This document shows positions 36,319 to 54,246 of a DNA stretch of 64,000 nucleotides, piece after piece; the first letter of the stretch is position 1, and every line of letters begins with the position of its first letter. A program made the position numbers and the translations under genes. This DNA is from Solimonas fluminis (GTDB lineage Bacteria; Pseudomonadota; Gammaproteobacteria; Nevskiales; Nevskiaceae), in assembly GCF_002930645.1 (NCBI RefSeq), contig NZ_PSNW01000010.1:109391-173390 (forward strand). Direction: 5' to 3'. Under the pieces are notes generated by a model. The model worked only from the letters and a program-made list of their open reading frames with translations. It was not told the origin of the DNA and did not search any database.

Positions 36319-39793
<3,475 letters not shown>

Positions 39794-39794
<1 letters not shown>

Positions 39795-40408
39795 TGAGCA
39801 AGCAACCCTTCTTTTCCCGCTGGCGAATCTGGATCACGCGTCTGTTCTGCGTGGCGATTGTCGGGCTGTTTTTAGTCTCGTTGCCTGCTTGGCATGACCA
39901 GGAAAGCTTGATGGCTCACCTGATCACACCGCTGGGGCTGATTCTAGCCTCCATCGGTGCGATCGGGCGCCTCTGGTGCAGCAGCTACGCGGCAGGCAAC
40001 AAGAACGCCAGGCTTCTCAGGGAGGGACCGTACTCGCTGACCCGCAATCCGCTCTACGGCTTTTCCTTCCTGGGAGGCTTGGGGGTCGCGATCACGACGG
40101 AAACCTTCACGATTCCGGCGCTGTTCGTGGCGGGCTTTGCCTTGTACTACCACTTTGTGATCACGGAGGAGGAAAAGCGGCTGCAGGTTGACCATGGAGA
40201 GGACTATGCGACCTATCAGGTTATGGTCCCGCGCTTCATTCCGCGCACCACTGCCTACGTGGAGCCACAGCGCTGGGAGATCAGCCCATCGGCGCTTCGC
40301 CGGTCGATGGGCGAAGTGATCTGGTTTGTCATCGCCGCAGTGTCGATTCATGCGCTTCACGATTTGCGCGGGGTGCTGAGCCTGCCGACGCTCCTGGTTC
40401 TTCCATAG
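39794..40408 (+). CDS. Membrane methyltransferase of the isoprenylcysteine/PEMT type
   Basis: 204 aa, start overlapping the PII-like stop by one base (TAATG). Five or so membrane segments and the ICMT-type signature REGPYSLTRNPLYGFSFLGGLG followed by EEEKRLQVDHGEDYATYQVMVPRFIPR. Such proteins methylate lipids or thiols using S-adenosylmethionine. Bacterial members are often found in czc operons, and their substrate is not established. It is the last gene of the first czc operon. Confidence 0.87.
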
Positions 40409-40541
40409 GGACGCAAGCGTAGCGATACGTTCTGGGCCGCGGCCGTAGAGAACGCGGGTGCGGCCCCACTTTTTCTGGATGCAGTCCCGTATGCGGCCGC
40501 TGGGCACGACGGGATTGCCGATGTTGAGTCTAGGAGCTGAT

Positions 40542-41462
40542 ATGTCACATGACCATGCAAAGGGTGAGAAGCATGCCCCTGGCGACAGTGTCGAACATGA
40601 TCACGCCATTACTGCCTCGGACGCCCGCCTGAAATGGGCGCTCACCTTGACCGCGGGCTTCATGGGGCTGGAGGTGGTCGCAGGCTTGTGGAGCGGATCC
40701 CTGGCTCTGCTGGCGGACGCCGGGCATATGCTGACTGACGCCGGTTCGCTCGCGCTGGCGCTATATGCAGCCAAAGCCAGCCGACGCAGCCCGGATGACC
40801 GCCGCACCTACGGCTATGGCCGTGCTCGCGTGCTGGCGGCTTTCGTCAACGGGCTATCGTTGCTGCTGATTGCGGCCTGGATCGCGATCGAGGCGGCGCA
40901 GCGCCTTCAAGAGCCGGTACCGATCTTGGCAGGGCCGATGCTGGGCGTAGCCCTGGGCGGCTTGGGCGTGAATGTTCTGGCATACCTCATTCTTCGGGGT
41001 GGATCCGACCTGAACAGCCGCGGAGCCTTGGCTCATGTTGTTGGCGACCTATTGGGGTCAGTTGCCGCCATTGGGGCCGCCGTGATCATCCTGACGACGG
41101 GCTGGAGCCCTGCAGATCCGCTGCTATCGGTCGTCGTTGCCGTTCTTATCGTGCGCACCGGCTGGCGCATCACAAGCGAATCGGCACATGCACTGCTCGA
41201 AGGGAGTCCTGTCGGCTACGACGTTGATCGTGTGCGGAAGTCCCTCCTCAGAACCATTCCCGGACTCTTGGACGCCCACCACGTGCATGCCTGGACGGTC
41301 GCGGCTGACGATATCTATGTTTCCCTGCATGTGAGGGCATCAGCGGGACTGTCCGTGGATGCTGTTATCGCTGATGTTCGGGAACACCTGCATGCGGAAT
41401 TCGGGGCTCGGCACGTTACCGTCCAGGTTGAATTTGAGCGCTGCGCATCGCCGGAGCACTGA
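40542..41462 (+). CDS. czcD: CzcD-like cation diffusion facilitator
   Basis: 306 aa from ATG 40542 (AGGAG upstream; a start at 40458 is rejected). His-rich N-terminus (MSHDHAKGEKHAP, VEHDHA). TM2 has LADAGHMLTDAGSLALAL (HxxxD) and TM5 AHVVGDLLGSVAAIGAA (HxxxD), the Zn site. A C-terminal cytosolic domain with HHVHAWTVAADDIYVSLHV is present, unlike in the short CDFs at 29844 and 30756. It exports Zn/Cd from the cytoplasm. Confidence 0.93.
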   Translation: MSHDHAKGEKHAPGDSVEHDHAITASDARLKWALTLTAGFMGLEVVAGLWSGSLALLADAGHMLTDAGSLALALYAAKASRRSPDDRRTYGYGRARVLAAFVNGLSLLLIAAWIAIEAAQRLQEPVPILAGPMLGVALGGLGVNVLAYLILRGGSDLNSRGALAHVVGDLLGSVAAIGAAVIILTTGWSPADPLLSVVVAVLIVRTGWRITSESAHALLEGSPVGYDVDRVRKSLLRTIPGLLDAHHVHAWTVAADDIYVSLHVRASAGLSVDAVIADVREHLHAEFGARHVTVQVEFERCASPEH

Positions 41463-41463
41463 C

Positions 41464-41991
41464 ATGGCCAAGAAGATTCGGCCGCGGGAACGTCCTCGGG
41501 GCTGGAAAGGGGTATCCAGGACGGTGAAGGTGTGGGTGGTACTCGCCCTTGCCTGCAGTGTGCTTGCGGGAATCCTGGCACAGTGGCCCCGGTGGTTCCC
41601 CATTGATCCCATGCGGCAGGTCACCATCTATCGCACGCATGGCTGTCGCTGCGCCTTCACTTGGGCACGGGATCTGGAATCCAAGGGATACGTCGTCACG
41701 ATGTATGAGCCCGAAACGCTCAAGACCATCCGTGGGGCCCTGAAGACTCCACCATCTCTACGGGGATGCCATGTGGGACGGTACATGGAGTATTTCGTCG
41801 AGGGGCATGTGCCCGCCGAAGCGCTGGGAGTGCTGGCGCGCCAGCACCCTGCCGGGCTTGGGGTAGGGGCAGAATCGGCTGCAGCTCGACATGAGCCTCC
41901 GTCATCCACGCAGGCAGGCGGGACCCCAGGGGTCATTCTTTACGACCAGAACGGAAATGCCCATCCCTGGTGGAGCGGACTCGGCGCCTGA
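41464..41991 (+). CDS. Divergent DUF411-like membrane-anchored protein
   Basis: 175 aa, starting one base after the CDF stop. A single TM near residues 22-40 is followed by a DUF411-like core: IYRTHGCRCAFTWARDLESKGY, SLRGCHVGRYMEYFVEGHVPAEAL. The CHCC motif of ordinary DUF411 is reduced to CRC, though the later Cys-His and the EGHVPAE block remain. The ending LYDQNGNAHPWW is not shared with the member at 13427. Inferred: a metal-binding protein with altered selectivity, co-transcribed with CzcD. Confidence 0.72.
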   Translation: MAKKIRPRERPRGWKGVSRTVKVWVVLALACSVLAGILAQWPRWFPIDPMRQVTIYRTHGCRCAFTWARDLESKGYVVTMYEPETLKTIRGALKTPPSLRGCHVGRYMEYFVEGHVPAEALGVLARQHPAGLGVGAESAAARHEPPSSTQAGGTPGVILYDQNGNAHPWWSGLGA

Positions 41992-42119
41992 CTTTGTTTC
42001 CGAAAGAGGGCTGACCAGGGAGGCGAGGGCGACCTTGTGGGGTGGACAGCCGCGAGGAGGGCCACCAATCCGTCGTAGTGCCGACATGCCCCCACGGCAG
42101 TGAAGTAGCCCTCACGCGA

Positions 42120-42386
42120 TTACTTCATGTACGAACGAAAAATCTTGATCAGGTCGTCCAGCTCGTCGGCATGGCCGCCATCCACCGGCACCAGATGGGT
42201 GCGCAGATGGCCCTCGACGACTTCCATCATGAGCCCGTTGATGCCGCCGCGCACCGCGGCGATCTGCTGCAGCACGCCGCTGCATTCGGAGCCTTCCTCC
42301 AGCGCCAGTTCCAAACTCTTGAGCTGACCCTGAATACGCCGAACCCGGTTCAGGAGCGGTTTTTTGTTCTCGGAGGTATGCGCCAT
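42120..42386 (-). CDS. dmeR: RcnR/DmeR-type metal-sensing repressor (CsoR family)
   Basis: 88 aa from ATG 42386. Helical CsoR-family fold with RVRRIQGQLKSLELALEEGSECSGVLQQIAAVRGGINGLMMEVVEGHLRTHL. His3, Cys35, His60 and His64 match the Ni/Co ligands of RcnR. It is divergent from a His-rich CDF gene across a G-tract palindrome. That pair is the DmeR-DmeF arrangement known for Co/Ni export in rhizobia. Confidence 0.88.
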   Translation of the reverse strand: MAHTSENKKPLLNRVRRIQGQLKSLELALEEGSECSGVLQQIAAVRGGINGLMMEVVEGHLRTHLVPVDGGHADELDDLIKIFRSYMK

Positions 42387-42399
42387 GGGTGATCGTCCT

Positions 42400-42420
42400 A
42401 TATACTGGGGGTGAGTATAT
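42400..42420. promoter_or_regulatory. RcnR/DmeR-type operator (inverted repeat flanking G-tract)
   Basis: ATATACT (42400-42406), GGGGGTG, AGTATAT (42414-42420): a 7-7-7 repeat like the TACT-G-tract-AGTA sites of RcnR. It lies between dmeR and dmeF, 13 bases from the dmeR start. Confidence 0.82.
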
Positions 42421-42442
42421 TGAAACCGCAGGTCCAGGCCAA

Positions 42443-43366
42443 ATGTCGACACACACCCATGCCTTCAACGAAGGCAACCCTCTGGCGGAGAGCCGCACGC
42501 GTTGGGCGGTAGCACTGACCTCCCTGATGATGGTGGTCGAGATCGCCGGCGGCTGGTTCTACAACTCGATGGCGTTGCTGGCCGATGGCTGGCACATGAG
42601 TTCCCACGCTCTTGCGCTCGGCTTGGCGGCACTCGCTTACTCGCTGGCCCGCCGGCTTGCCAATGACCATCGCTTTGCGTTCGGCACCTGGAAGATCGAA
42701 ATCCTGGGCGGTTTCACCAGTGCGCTGCTACTCCTGCTCGTGGCGTTCTCGATGGCCTATCAATCAATCGAGCGTCTGTACTCACCCACTCCAATTCACT
42801 ACGACCAGGCGATCGTCATTGCCTTTGTGGGCCTGGCGGTCAATCTGGTCTGCGCAAAGCTCCTGCATGCCGGCGGGCATCAGCAGCATGGCCATGATCA
42901 CGCGCACGATCATGGACACAGCCATGGCCATGACCATGGCGCGCACGACCTCAATCTCAGGTCCGCCTACCTCCATGTTGTGGCCGACGCGATGACCTCG
43001 GTTCTGGCCATCGTCGCGCTTTTTGGCGGAAAGCTGTGGGGGGCCGACTGGCTCGACCCCACGATGGGCATCGTCGGAGCGGTGCTGGTCGGCACCTGGG
43101 CCATTGGCCTGCTGAAGTCCACCAGCCGTGTGCTGCTCGATGCGGAGATGGATGCGCCCGTGGTCGAGGAAATCCGCGAGGTGATTGCCCAAAGCCCGGT
43201 CAAGGCCTCGATCTCCGATCTGCATGTCTGGCGCGTGGCCACGGGCAAGTACGCATGCATCCTGCGGCTTTCGGTCGATGGCCATGCGACGGCCGAGGAG
43301 TTCCATCGGCAACTCGCGGTGCATGAAGAACTGGTCCACGTCACGGTCGAGATTGCCGCGGCGTGA
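42443..43366 (+). CDS. dmeF: DmeF-like CDF transporter with His-rich loop
   Basis: 307 aa from ATG 42443. TM2 has LADGWHMSSHALALG (HxxxH) and TM5 LHVVADAMTSVLAIVALF (HxxxD in register). Between TM4 and TM5 is a His/Asp-rich loop (HQQHGHDHAHDHGHSHGHDHGAHD). Known: DmeF exports Co(II) and Ni(II). The neighbouring DmeR-type gene and operator support this. Zn export is an alternative. Confidence 0.88.
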   Translation: MSTHTHAFNEGNPLAESRTRWAVALTSLMMVVEIAGGWFYNSMALLADGWHMSSHALALGLAALAYSLARRLANDHRFAFGTWKIEILGGFTSALLLLLVAFSMAYQSIERLYSPTPIHYDQAIVIAFVGLAVNLVCAKLLHAGGHQQHGHDHAHDHGHSHGHDHGAHDLNLRSAYLHVVADAMTSVLAIVALFGGKLWGADWLDPTMGIVGAVLVGTWAIGLLKSTSRVLLDAEMDAPVVEEIREVIAQSPVKASISDLHVWRVATGKYACILRLSVDGHATAEEFHRQLAVHEELVHVTVEIAAA

Positions 43367-43463
43367 GGACCACCATGCCCAGCTCTGACGTCAACGGCGG
43401 TTTTCGCCCTGCGGCAGTCCAGCCTGCTGGCCACCTTCAATCGAAATCGACTATTGTCTGCTG

Positions 43464-43832
43464 ATGTTCGCGCGCCTCGTCCCCATCCTGCTGTCGCTGT
43501 GCCTGCTGGCGGGCCTTAGTGGCTTGGGCCCGCATGTGCATTGGCATGCGCACGGGCATGATGAGGCACACAGCTACGTTGTTTCTGCGCTGGATATCGA
43601 CCATGCCCAGGCCCACGCCGAGGGCAGCCAGGATGAGGACAGCAGTAAGCTGGGGACCCGCGCTTCCCCGGATCTGCCCCAGCTTGGACCGGCACCCAGT
43701 GCCGTTCTGTCCATCGACGTCGATGGCGTCCCCGGCCTGTTGCCCCTCCTTGCGGAGCAGCGTGTAACAGGGCCACCCCGATTCCTGCTGCCTCCCAGCC
43801 AGGCCCCTCCCCAGGCTTTCTCGACCGTTTAG
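43464..43832 (+). CDS. Small exported His-rich protein preceding the second czcC
   Basis: 122 aa. The N-terminal hydrophobic segment LLSLCLLAGLSGLG is followed by PHVHWHAHGHDEAHSYVV and a second His-containing stretch (DIDHAQAHAEG). It lies 59 bases before the second czcC-type gene, the same relative position as the gene at 33468. The two differ in length and sequence after the His cluster. Role unknown; periplasmic zinc or cobalt binding is inferred. Confidence 0.62.
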   Translation: MFARLVPILLSLCLLAGLSGLGPHVHWHAHGHDEAHSYVVSALDIDHAQAHAEGSQDEDSSKLGTRASPDLPQLGPAPSAVLSIDVDGVPGLLPLLAEQRVTGPPRFLLPPSQAPPQAFSTV

Positions 43833-43891
43833 CGCGCCGCGCCCTCTGAAGGACGCGGCGTACATCCGCGTTCCTGGAAGAGGACTTCCCC

Positions 43892-45147
43892 GTGTACCTT
43901 TCCGTTGTCTGGCGTCCTGCCGCTCTTGCGGCGGCGCTCACGCTCGTCGCGCCTGTGCTGGCTGCCGAGCCCCTTACTTTGCGCGATGCCCTGCAGCGAG
44001 CAGAAGCTTCGCATCCCGACCTGCAAGGATTTGATGCGGAGCGCTCAGGCGGCGCCGCCCGCCGCAGCCTGGCGGAGCGATCCCCCACGCCCGAGATCAG
44101 CGTCCTCCTGGAAGATGCCTTCGGCAGCGGAGCCCGCAGCGGCCTCGATAGCGCCCAGTGGACCCTGAGCTTTTCCCAGGCCCTGGAGTTGGGCGGCCAG
44201 CGGTCCAGCCGCCTGGGCGCGGCTGACTCCCGGGCCGCGGCCCTGACGGCCGACCAGGAAGTGCGCCGCCGCGATGCCCTGGCTGAGGTCGCCCAGCGCT
44301 TCTTCGAGGCCGCGGGAGATCGCGAGCGTCTTCTCCTTGCCGAAGAGAAGGTCGAACTGGCCCGCAAAGGCCTGGCGGCAGCAGACGCTCGAGTGAGCTC
44401 TGCTCGCGCCCCTGTAGCCGAGCGTGCGCGTGCCCAGGCCGCTCTTTCCCAGGCGATCCTGGAACGAGAGCACGCCGAGCACGAGGAAATGAGCGCCCGG
44501 GTCGCACTGGCAGTCTCGATGGGCTCTCCCGAGCCGGACTTTGGCGAACTCAAGGCGTCCTTGTTCGATCTGCCCCCGCTGCGCCCGCTGCCGGAGTTGC
44601 GGCAGCGTTTGAAGCAAAGCCCGTCGGCGCGGGCTCGCCTGGCCGAAGCCGCGGTGCTGGATGCCGAGCGCCGGGCAGCCTTGGCGGCTGCTGGACTGCG
44701 GCCGACCTTCACCGGCGGCGCACGCCGCTATGAGGACGGCAACGATGTCGCCGCAGTCGTCGGCTTTAGCCTGCCGCTGCTCGCGGGACGTCGGGCCCGG
44801 GACGAGGCCGCGCTCATCTCCTCGCGCCAGGAGCAGACTCAAGCCGAAGGCCAGGCTGCTCTGCTGCGAGCTGAAGAGCAGTTGTTCGAGCGCTACCAGG
44901 AACTCGGCCATGCCAAGGAAGCCCTGCGCTTGATCGACTCCGAAGTGCTGCCTGCTCGCCAGGAAGCACTCAAGCAGACCCAGTACGCCTATGACCGAGG
45001 GCGCTACGGCTACCTCGAACTGTCGCTGGTGCTCCAGGAGCTTGCCGACGCCCGTCGTGCCCGTCTGGACACCGCCCTCCGCTATCACTCGCTGCTCGCC
45101 GAACTCGCACGCATTACCGGCGACCGTCTCATCGAAGGAAACACCCC

Positions 45148-45151
<4 letters not shown>
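43892..45151 (+). CDS. czcC: Second CzcC-type outer-membrane factor
   Basis: 419 aa from GTG 43892 (GGAAGAGG upstream). The signal peptide ends TLVAPVLAAEP. OEP core similar in order to the first CzcC: FSQALELGGQRSSRLGAADSR and the C-terminal YDRGRYGYLELSLVLQELADARR. It overlaps the following czcB-type gene by ATGA. It is a paralogue, not a recent duplicate: the aligned motifs differ at many residues. Confidence 0.9.
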
Positions 45152-50892
<5,741 letters not shown>

Positions 50893-51092
50893 GACCACTG
50901 GAGCGCGAGAGAAGCGGCCGGTCGGCCGCTGACGCCAAGACGCTGGGGAGCTACACCACAGCAAAATTGACCAACAGCACTCGGCCCCGCCGCTGCGCCC
51001 CATGACAACCGAATCAGGTTTCCACCAGCCAACAGGAGAGTTCTGTAGATAGTATTCACTGAAAAGGTGCCATCAAAGGCGGGGAAGGGAAC

Positions 51093-52814
51093 TTGGCCAG
51101 AATCCGATATGTCCAGATCAGGAACTTCCGCTCGATCAAATCCCTGGACTGGACACCAGGGCCGGGCATCAACTGCCTTATCGGCCCCGGCGATGCCGGC
51201 AAGTCGACGGTGCTCGACGCCATTGAAGCCTGCCTCTCACCGCGTCGTGTAATCACCTTCGCGGATACGGACTTTTACGGGCTCGACATCACGCAACCGA
51301 TCGAAATCACGGTAACCCTCGGCGAGCTGTCCGATGAGCTGAAGGACATCGATCTCTATGGCGACTACCTGCGTGGATTCGATGAAGTGGTCGATGTCGT
51401 GGACGAACCCCACAGTAGTCTTGAAACTGTCCTCTCCCTTCAGCTGAAAGTGGACGCTGATCTGGACCCCACTTGGCGGCTTTACTCTGACCGGACCGCC
51501 GCGATGGATCCGGTGAGGAATCTTCCCTGGAAAGCCCGACTCGAGTTGAGCCCGATCCGTTTGGGCGGGCATCCCAATTCGAACCTTTCATGGGCTCGTG
51601 GCTCCGTGCTCAACAAGCTCTCGGAGGAGCGGGCGGACATGGGCGCGGAACTGGTCAAGGCCGCCCGAGATGCCAGGTCCAGCTTCGGCGAGGCCGCAGC
51701 CGCGCAGCTGAAGTCGACGCTGCAGGCTGTGACGGCCACCGCCCAATATTTGGGCATTCCCATCGGGGGGGAGGCGAAGGCGCTGCTGGACGTCCACTCT
51801 GTCTCGTTCGCCGAGGGGGCGATTTCGCTACACACGGCTGCGGGGATTCCCCTCCGTAGCCTTGGCACCGGCTCCAATCGGCTGTTGCTGGCCGGCTTGC
51901 ACCGGACCGCAGCGGCCCGCGCCAGCGTCGTTTTGACGGATGAAGTGGAGTACGGATTGGAGCCCCATCGGCTCACACGCTTGCTGCATTCCCTCGGGTC
52001 AAAAGAAGCGCCGCCGCCGCTGCAGGTCTTCATGACGACGCACTCCCCGGTGGTCGTTCGTGAACTGAGCGGAATTCAGCTGCACGTCCTGCGCAATCTC
52101 GGTACCCGGCACCGTGCTTTCGAGGTGGGGGATACTGACGATATTCAAAGCACGGTTCGATGTGACCCCGAGGCTTTCCTGGCACATACGGTTTACGTCT
52201 GCGAGGGGGCCAGCGAAATCGGCCTCCTCCGAGGACTGGACCTGTACTTCACCTCAAACCATGGAACCTCTCTACTGGCGAGGGGCGCTGCATTCGTAAA
52301 TGCTGCAGGCGGTAGCCCCGAGTTGTGTCTCAAACGCGCCGCAGCCATTCGGAAGCTGGGCTACACGACAGTGGCCTTCATTGACAACGATAAACCCGCA
52401 GCGCCGGCTGACCTCGAAGCCTTCAAGCAGCTAGGAGGCATCGTGGCGACTTGGCCTCCAGGCCTTGCGCTCGAGGACGTGCTGTTCCGGACGTTCCCGG
52501 CGCAGACGATCAGCGAAATGATCGATTGGGCAGTGGAGGAAATTGGCCTGGAGCGGGTGAACCAGACGTTGACGAAGGCCGCCGGCGGGAAGCCTACAAC
52601 CATTGACGAAATCCGCGAGGGCTTCCGGATTCTCGGGGAGTATTCGCCAGATGCTCGCGCGTTGCTGGGGGCTGCGGCCAGGACACGCAAGCAGGGATGG
52701 TTCAAGTCCATCAGCAAGATGGAGGCGATCGCCAGGCAGTTCCTCGGCCCGCGCTGGGATACCTCGCCCGTGTTTAAAGCTTTGATTGATCATCTCTGGC
52801 AGGCGCCGGGCTGA
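51093..52814 (+). CDS. gajA: GajA-type OLD-family nuclease-ATPase (Gabija)
   Basis: 573 aa from TTG 51093 (GGGGAAGGGA upstream), near the 578 aa of GajA. The N-terminal ABC-type ATPase has Walker A GPGDAGKST (31-39), an LGTGS signature (about 257), Walker B SVVLTDEVEYGLEP and the switch TTHSP (315-319). The C-terminal TOPRIM domain has VCEGASE (Glu371) and AFIDNDKP (Asp431, Asp433). Known: GajA nicks DNA and acts with GajB in Gabija anti-phage defence. The 50893-51092 gap upstream holds the likely promoter, but no clear boxes were recognised. Confidence 0.88.
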   Translation: MARIRYVQIRNFRSIKSLDWTPGPGINCLIGPGDAGKSTVLDAIEACLSPRRVITFADTDFYGLDITQPIEITVTLGELSDELKDIDLYGDYLRGFDEVVDVVDEPHSSLETVLSLQLKVDADLDPTWRLYSDRTAAMDPVRNLPWKARLELSPIRLGGHPNSNLSWARGSVLNKLSEERADMGAELVKAARDARSSFGEAAAAQLKSTLQAVTATAQYLGIPIGGEAKALLDVHSVSFAEGAISLHTAAGIPLRSLGTGSNRLLLAGLHRTAAARASVVLTDEVEYGLEPHRLTRLLHSLGSKEAPPPLQVFMTTHSPVVVRELSGIQLHVLRNLGTRHRAFEVGDTDDIQSTVRCDPEAFLAHTVYVCEGASEIGLLRGLDLYFTSNHGTSLLARGAAFVNAAGGSPELCLKRAAAIRKLGYTTVAFIDNDKPAAPADLEAFKQLGGIVATWPPGLALEDVLFRTFPAQTISEMIDWAVEEIGLERVNQTLTKAAGGKPTTIDEIREGFRILGEYSPDARALLGAAARTRKQGWFKSISKMEAIARQFLGPRWDTSPVFKALIDHLWQAPG

Positions 52815-52818
52815 TCGC

Positions 52819-54246
52819 GTGCTCGCCGCTCAATTGCTCGACGTCCCTCGCGGTAGCATCACCGCACCTGCCGGCTGCGGCAAAACGCAACTGATCGCCG
52901 ACATGCTGAAGTACCAAGCACCGGGAAAGCCGGCATTGGTGCTGACGCACACCAACGCCGGCAGGGCAGCGCTGGAAATTCGCATCAAAAAGGCTGGCGT
53001 CCCTGGCGGCGCCGCACGGGTCTCGACGATTGACAGCTGGGCCATCGGCTTGGCTCGCAAGTTTCCTCGTCGCTGTGGATTGCCACTGCAGGTGGTCAAC
53101 GTCGAGAACCCCCGGACCGACTACGTCACGATCCGCAATGCCGTTGCCACCATGCTCGCTGCCGGGCACCTCGACGATGCCCTCAAGGCCACTTATTCCC
53201 GGCTGCTGGTCGATGAATACCAGGATTGCGGCCTCGAACAGCACGCCATCGTGACCGCGGTGGCGAAGTCACTGAAGACCATCGTCCTCGGAGATCCTCT
53301 GCAGGCGATCTTCCGGTTCGGGGGTCCCATCGTCGATTGGATTCAGCATGTTCATACCGCTTTCCCCCCGGTCGCCGAGCTGGACACTCCCTGGCGATGG
53401 ATCAACGCCGGGACCGAACAGCTGGGCCAATGGCTGCTCTCACTCCGGCCGGCCCTGGTCGCGCGACAGCCCATTGATTTTCGGACAGCGCCGGCGGAAG
53501 TGACCTGGGTTCCCCTCAGCGGGGACTCCAACCACATGCACCAGCAGCGCATGGCTGCCGCGCAGACGCGCGCAGACGCCCGCGATGCCTGCGTTTTGGT
53601 CATCGGTGAGGCTGCAAATCCCAGAGGTCAACGACTCATCGCGTCCGGAACTCCGGGCGCCGTTACTGTTGAGGCCGTGGACCTGCGGGACCTCACGCAG
53701 TTCGGCCGCGACTTCGACCCGGCGGACCAGAACTCGGCCACCACGCTGGTGAAGTTCGCGGCCGACATGATGACGAACCTGTCCCAGGCTGAACTGCTGC
53801 GGCGGGTGGGGTCGCACCTCACGGGCAGGGCAAAAACGAAGCCGACGATCCTGGAACAGGCGGTGCTGGACTATGCGGCGGCACCTTCGTTCGGGAGCGC
53901 GGCAAGCACCCTGCGCCGCTTGGCGGACGGCCCTCGTGTCCGGATCTTTCGACCCGAGGCATTCCGGCCCTGTGTGGCGGCCATGGATGCGGCCCATCAG
54001 GGCAGGTTGTCATTCTACGAGGCGGTGGTTCGTGCCCGTGAACGGAATCGCTTCCTGGGCCGCGCGGTCCGCGGTCGATCGGTGGGCAGCACCCTGCTAC
54101 TCAAGGGGCTGGAGGCTGACGTCAGCGTGGTTCTGTATCCCGAAGGCATGGATGGCCCCCACCTCTACGTCGCACTCACCCGAGGCGCACGACGTCTGGT
54201 CGTGTGCTCCCGATCGCCCGTTATCACGCCGGCCGTCGCCTCATGA
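52819..54246 (+). CDS. gajB: GajB-type UvrD-like helicase (Gabija)
   Basis: 475 aa from GTG 52819, four bases after the gajA stop; TTG 52786 would overlap gajA. GajB of Bacillus is 494 aa. UvrD/PcrA-type motifs in order: APAGCGKTQLIA (motif I), VLTHTNAGRAAL (Ia), RLLVDEYQDCGLEQ (II), VLGDPLQAIFRFGG (III), and GLEADVSVVLYPEG with YVALTRGARRLVV (V and VI). Known: GajB unwinds and senses DNA with GajA. Its stop overlaps the DUF4238 gene by ATGA. Confidence 0.88.
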   Translation: MLAAQLLDVPRGSITAPAGCGKTQLIADMLKYQAPGKPALVLTHTNAGRAALEIRIKKAGVPGGAARVSTIDSWAIGLARKFPRRCGLPLQVVNVENPRTDYVTIRNAVATMLAAGHLDDALKATYSRLLVDEYQDCGLEQHAIVTAVAKSLKTIVLGDPLQAIFRFGGPIVDWIQHVHTAFPPVAELDTPWRWINAGTEQLGQWLLSLRPALVARQPIDFRTAPAEVTWVPLSGDSNHMHQQRMAAAQTRADARDACVLVIGEAANPRGQRLIASGTPGAVTVEAVDLRDLTQFGRDFDPADQNSATTLVKFAADMMTNLSQAELLRRVGSHLTGRAKTKPTILEQAVLDYAAAPSFGSAASTLRRLADGPRVRIFRPEAFRPCVAAMDAAHQGRLSFYEAVVRARERNRFLGRAVRGRSVGSTLLLKGLEADVSVVLYPEGMDGPHLYVALTRGARRLVVCSRSPVITPAVAS

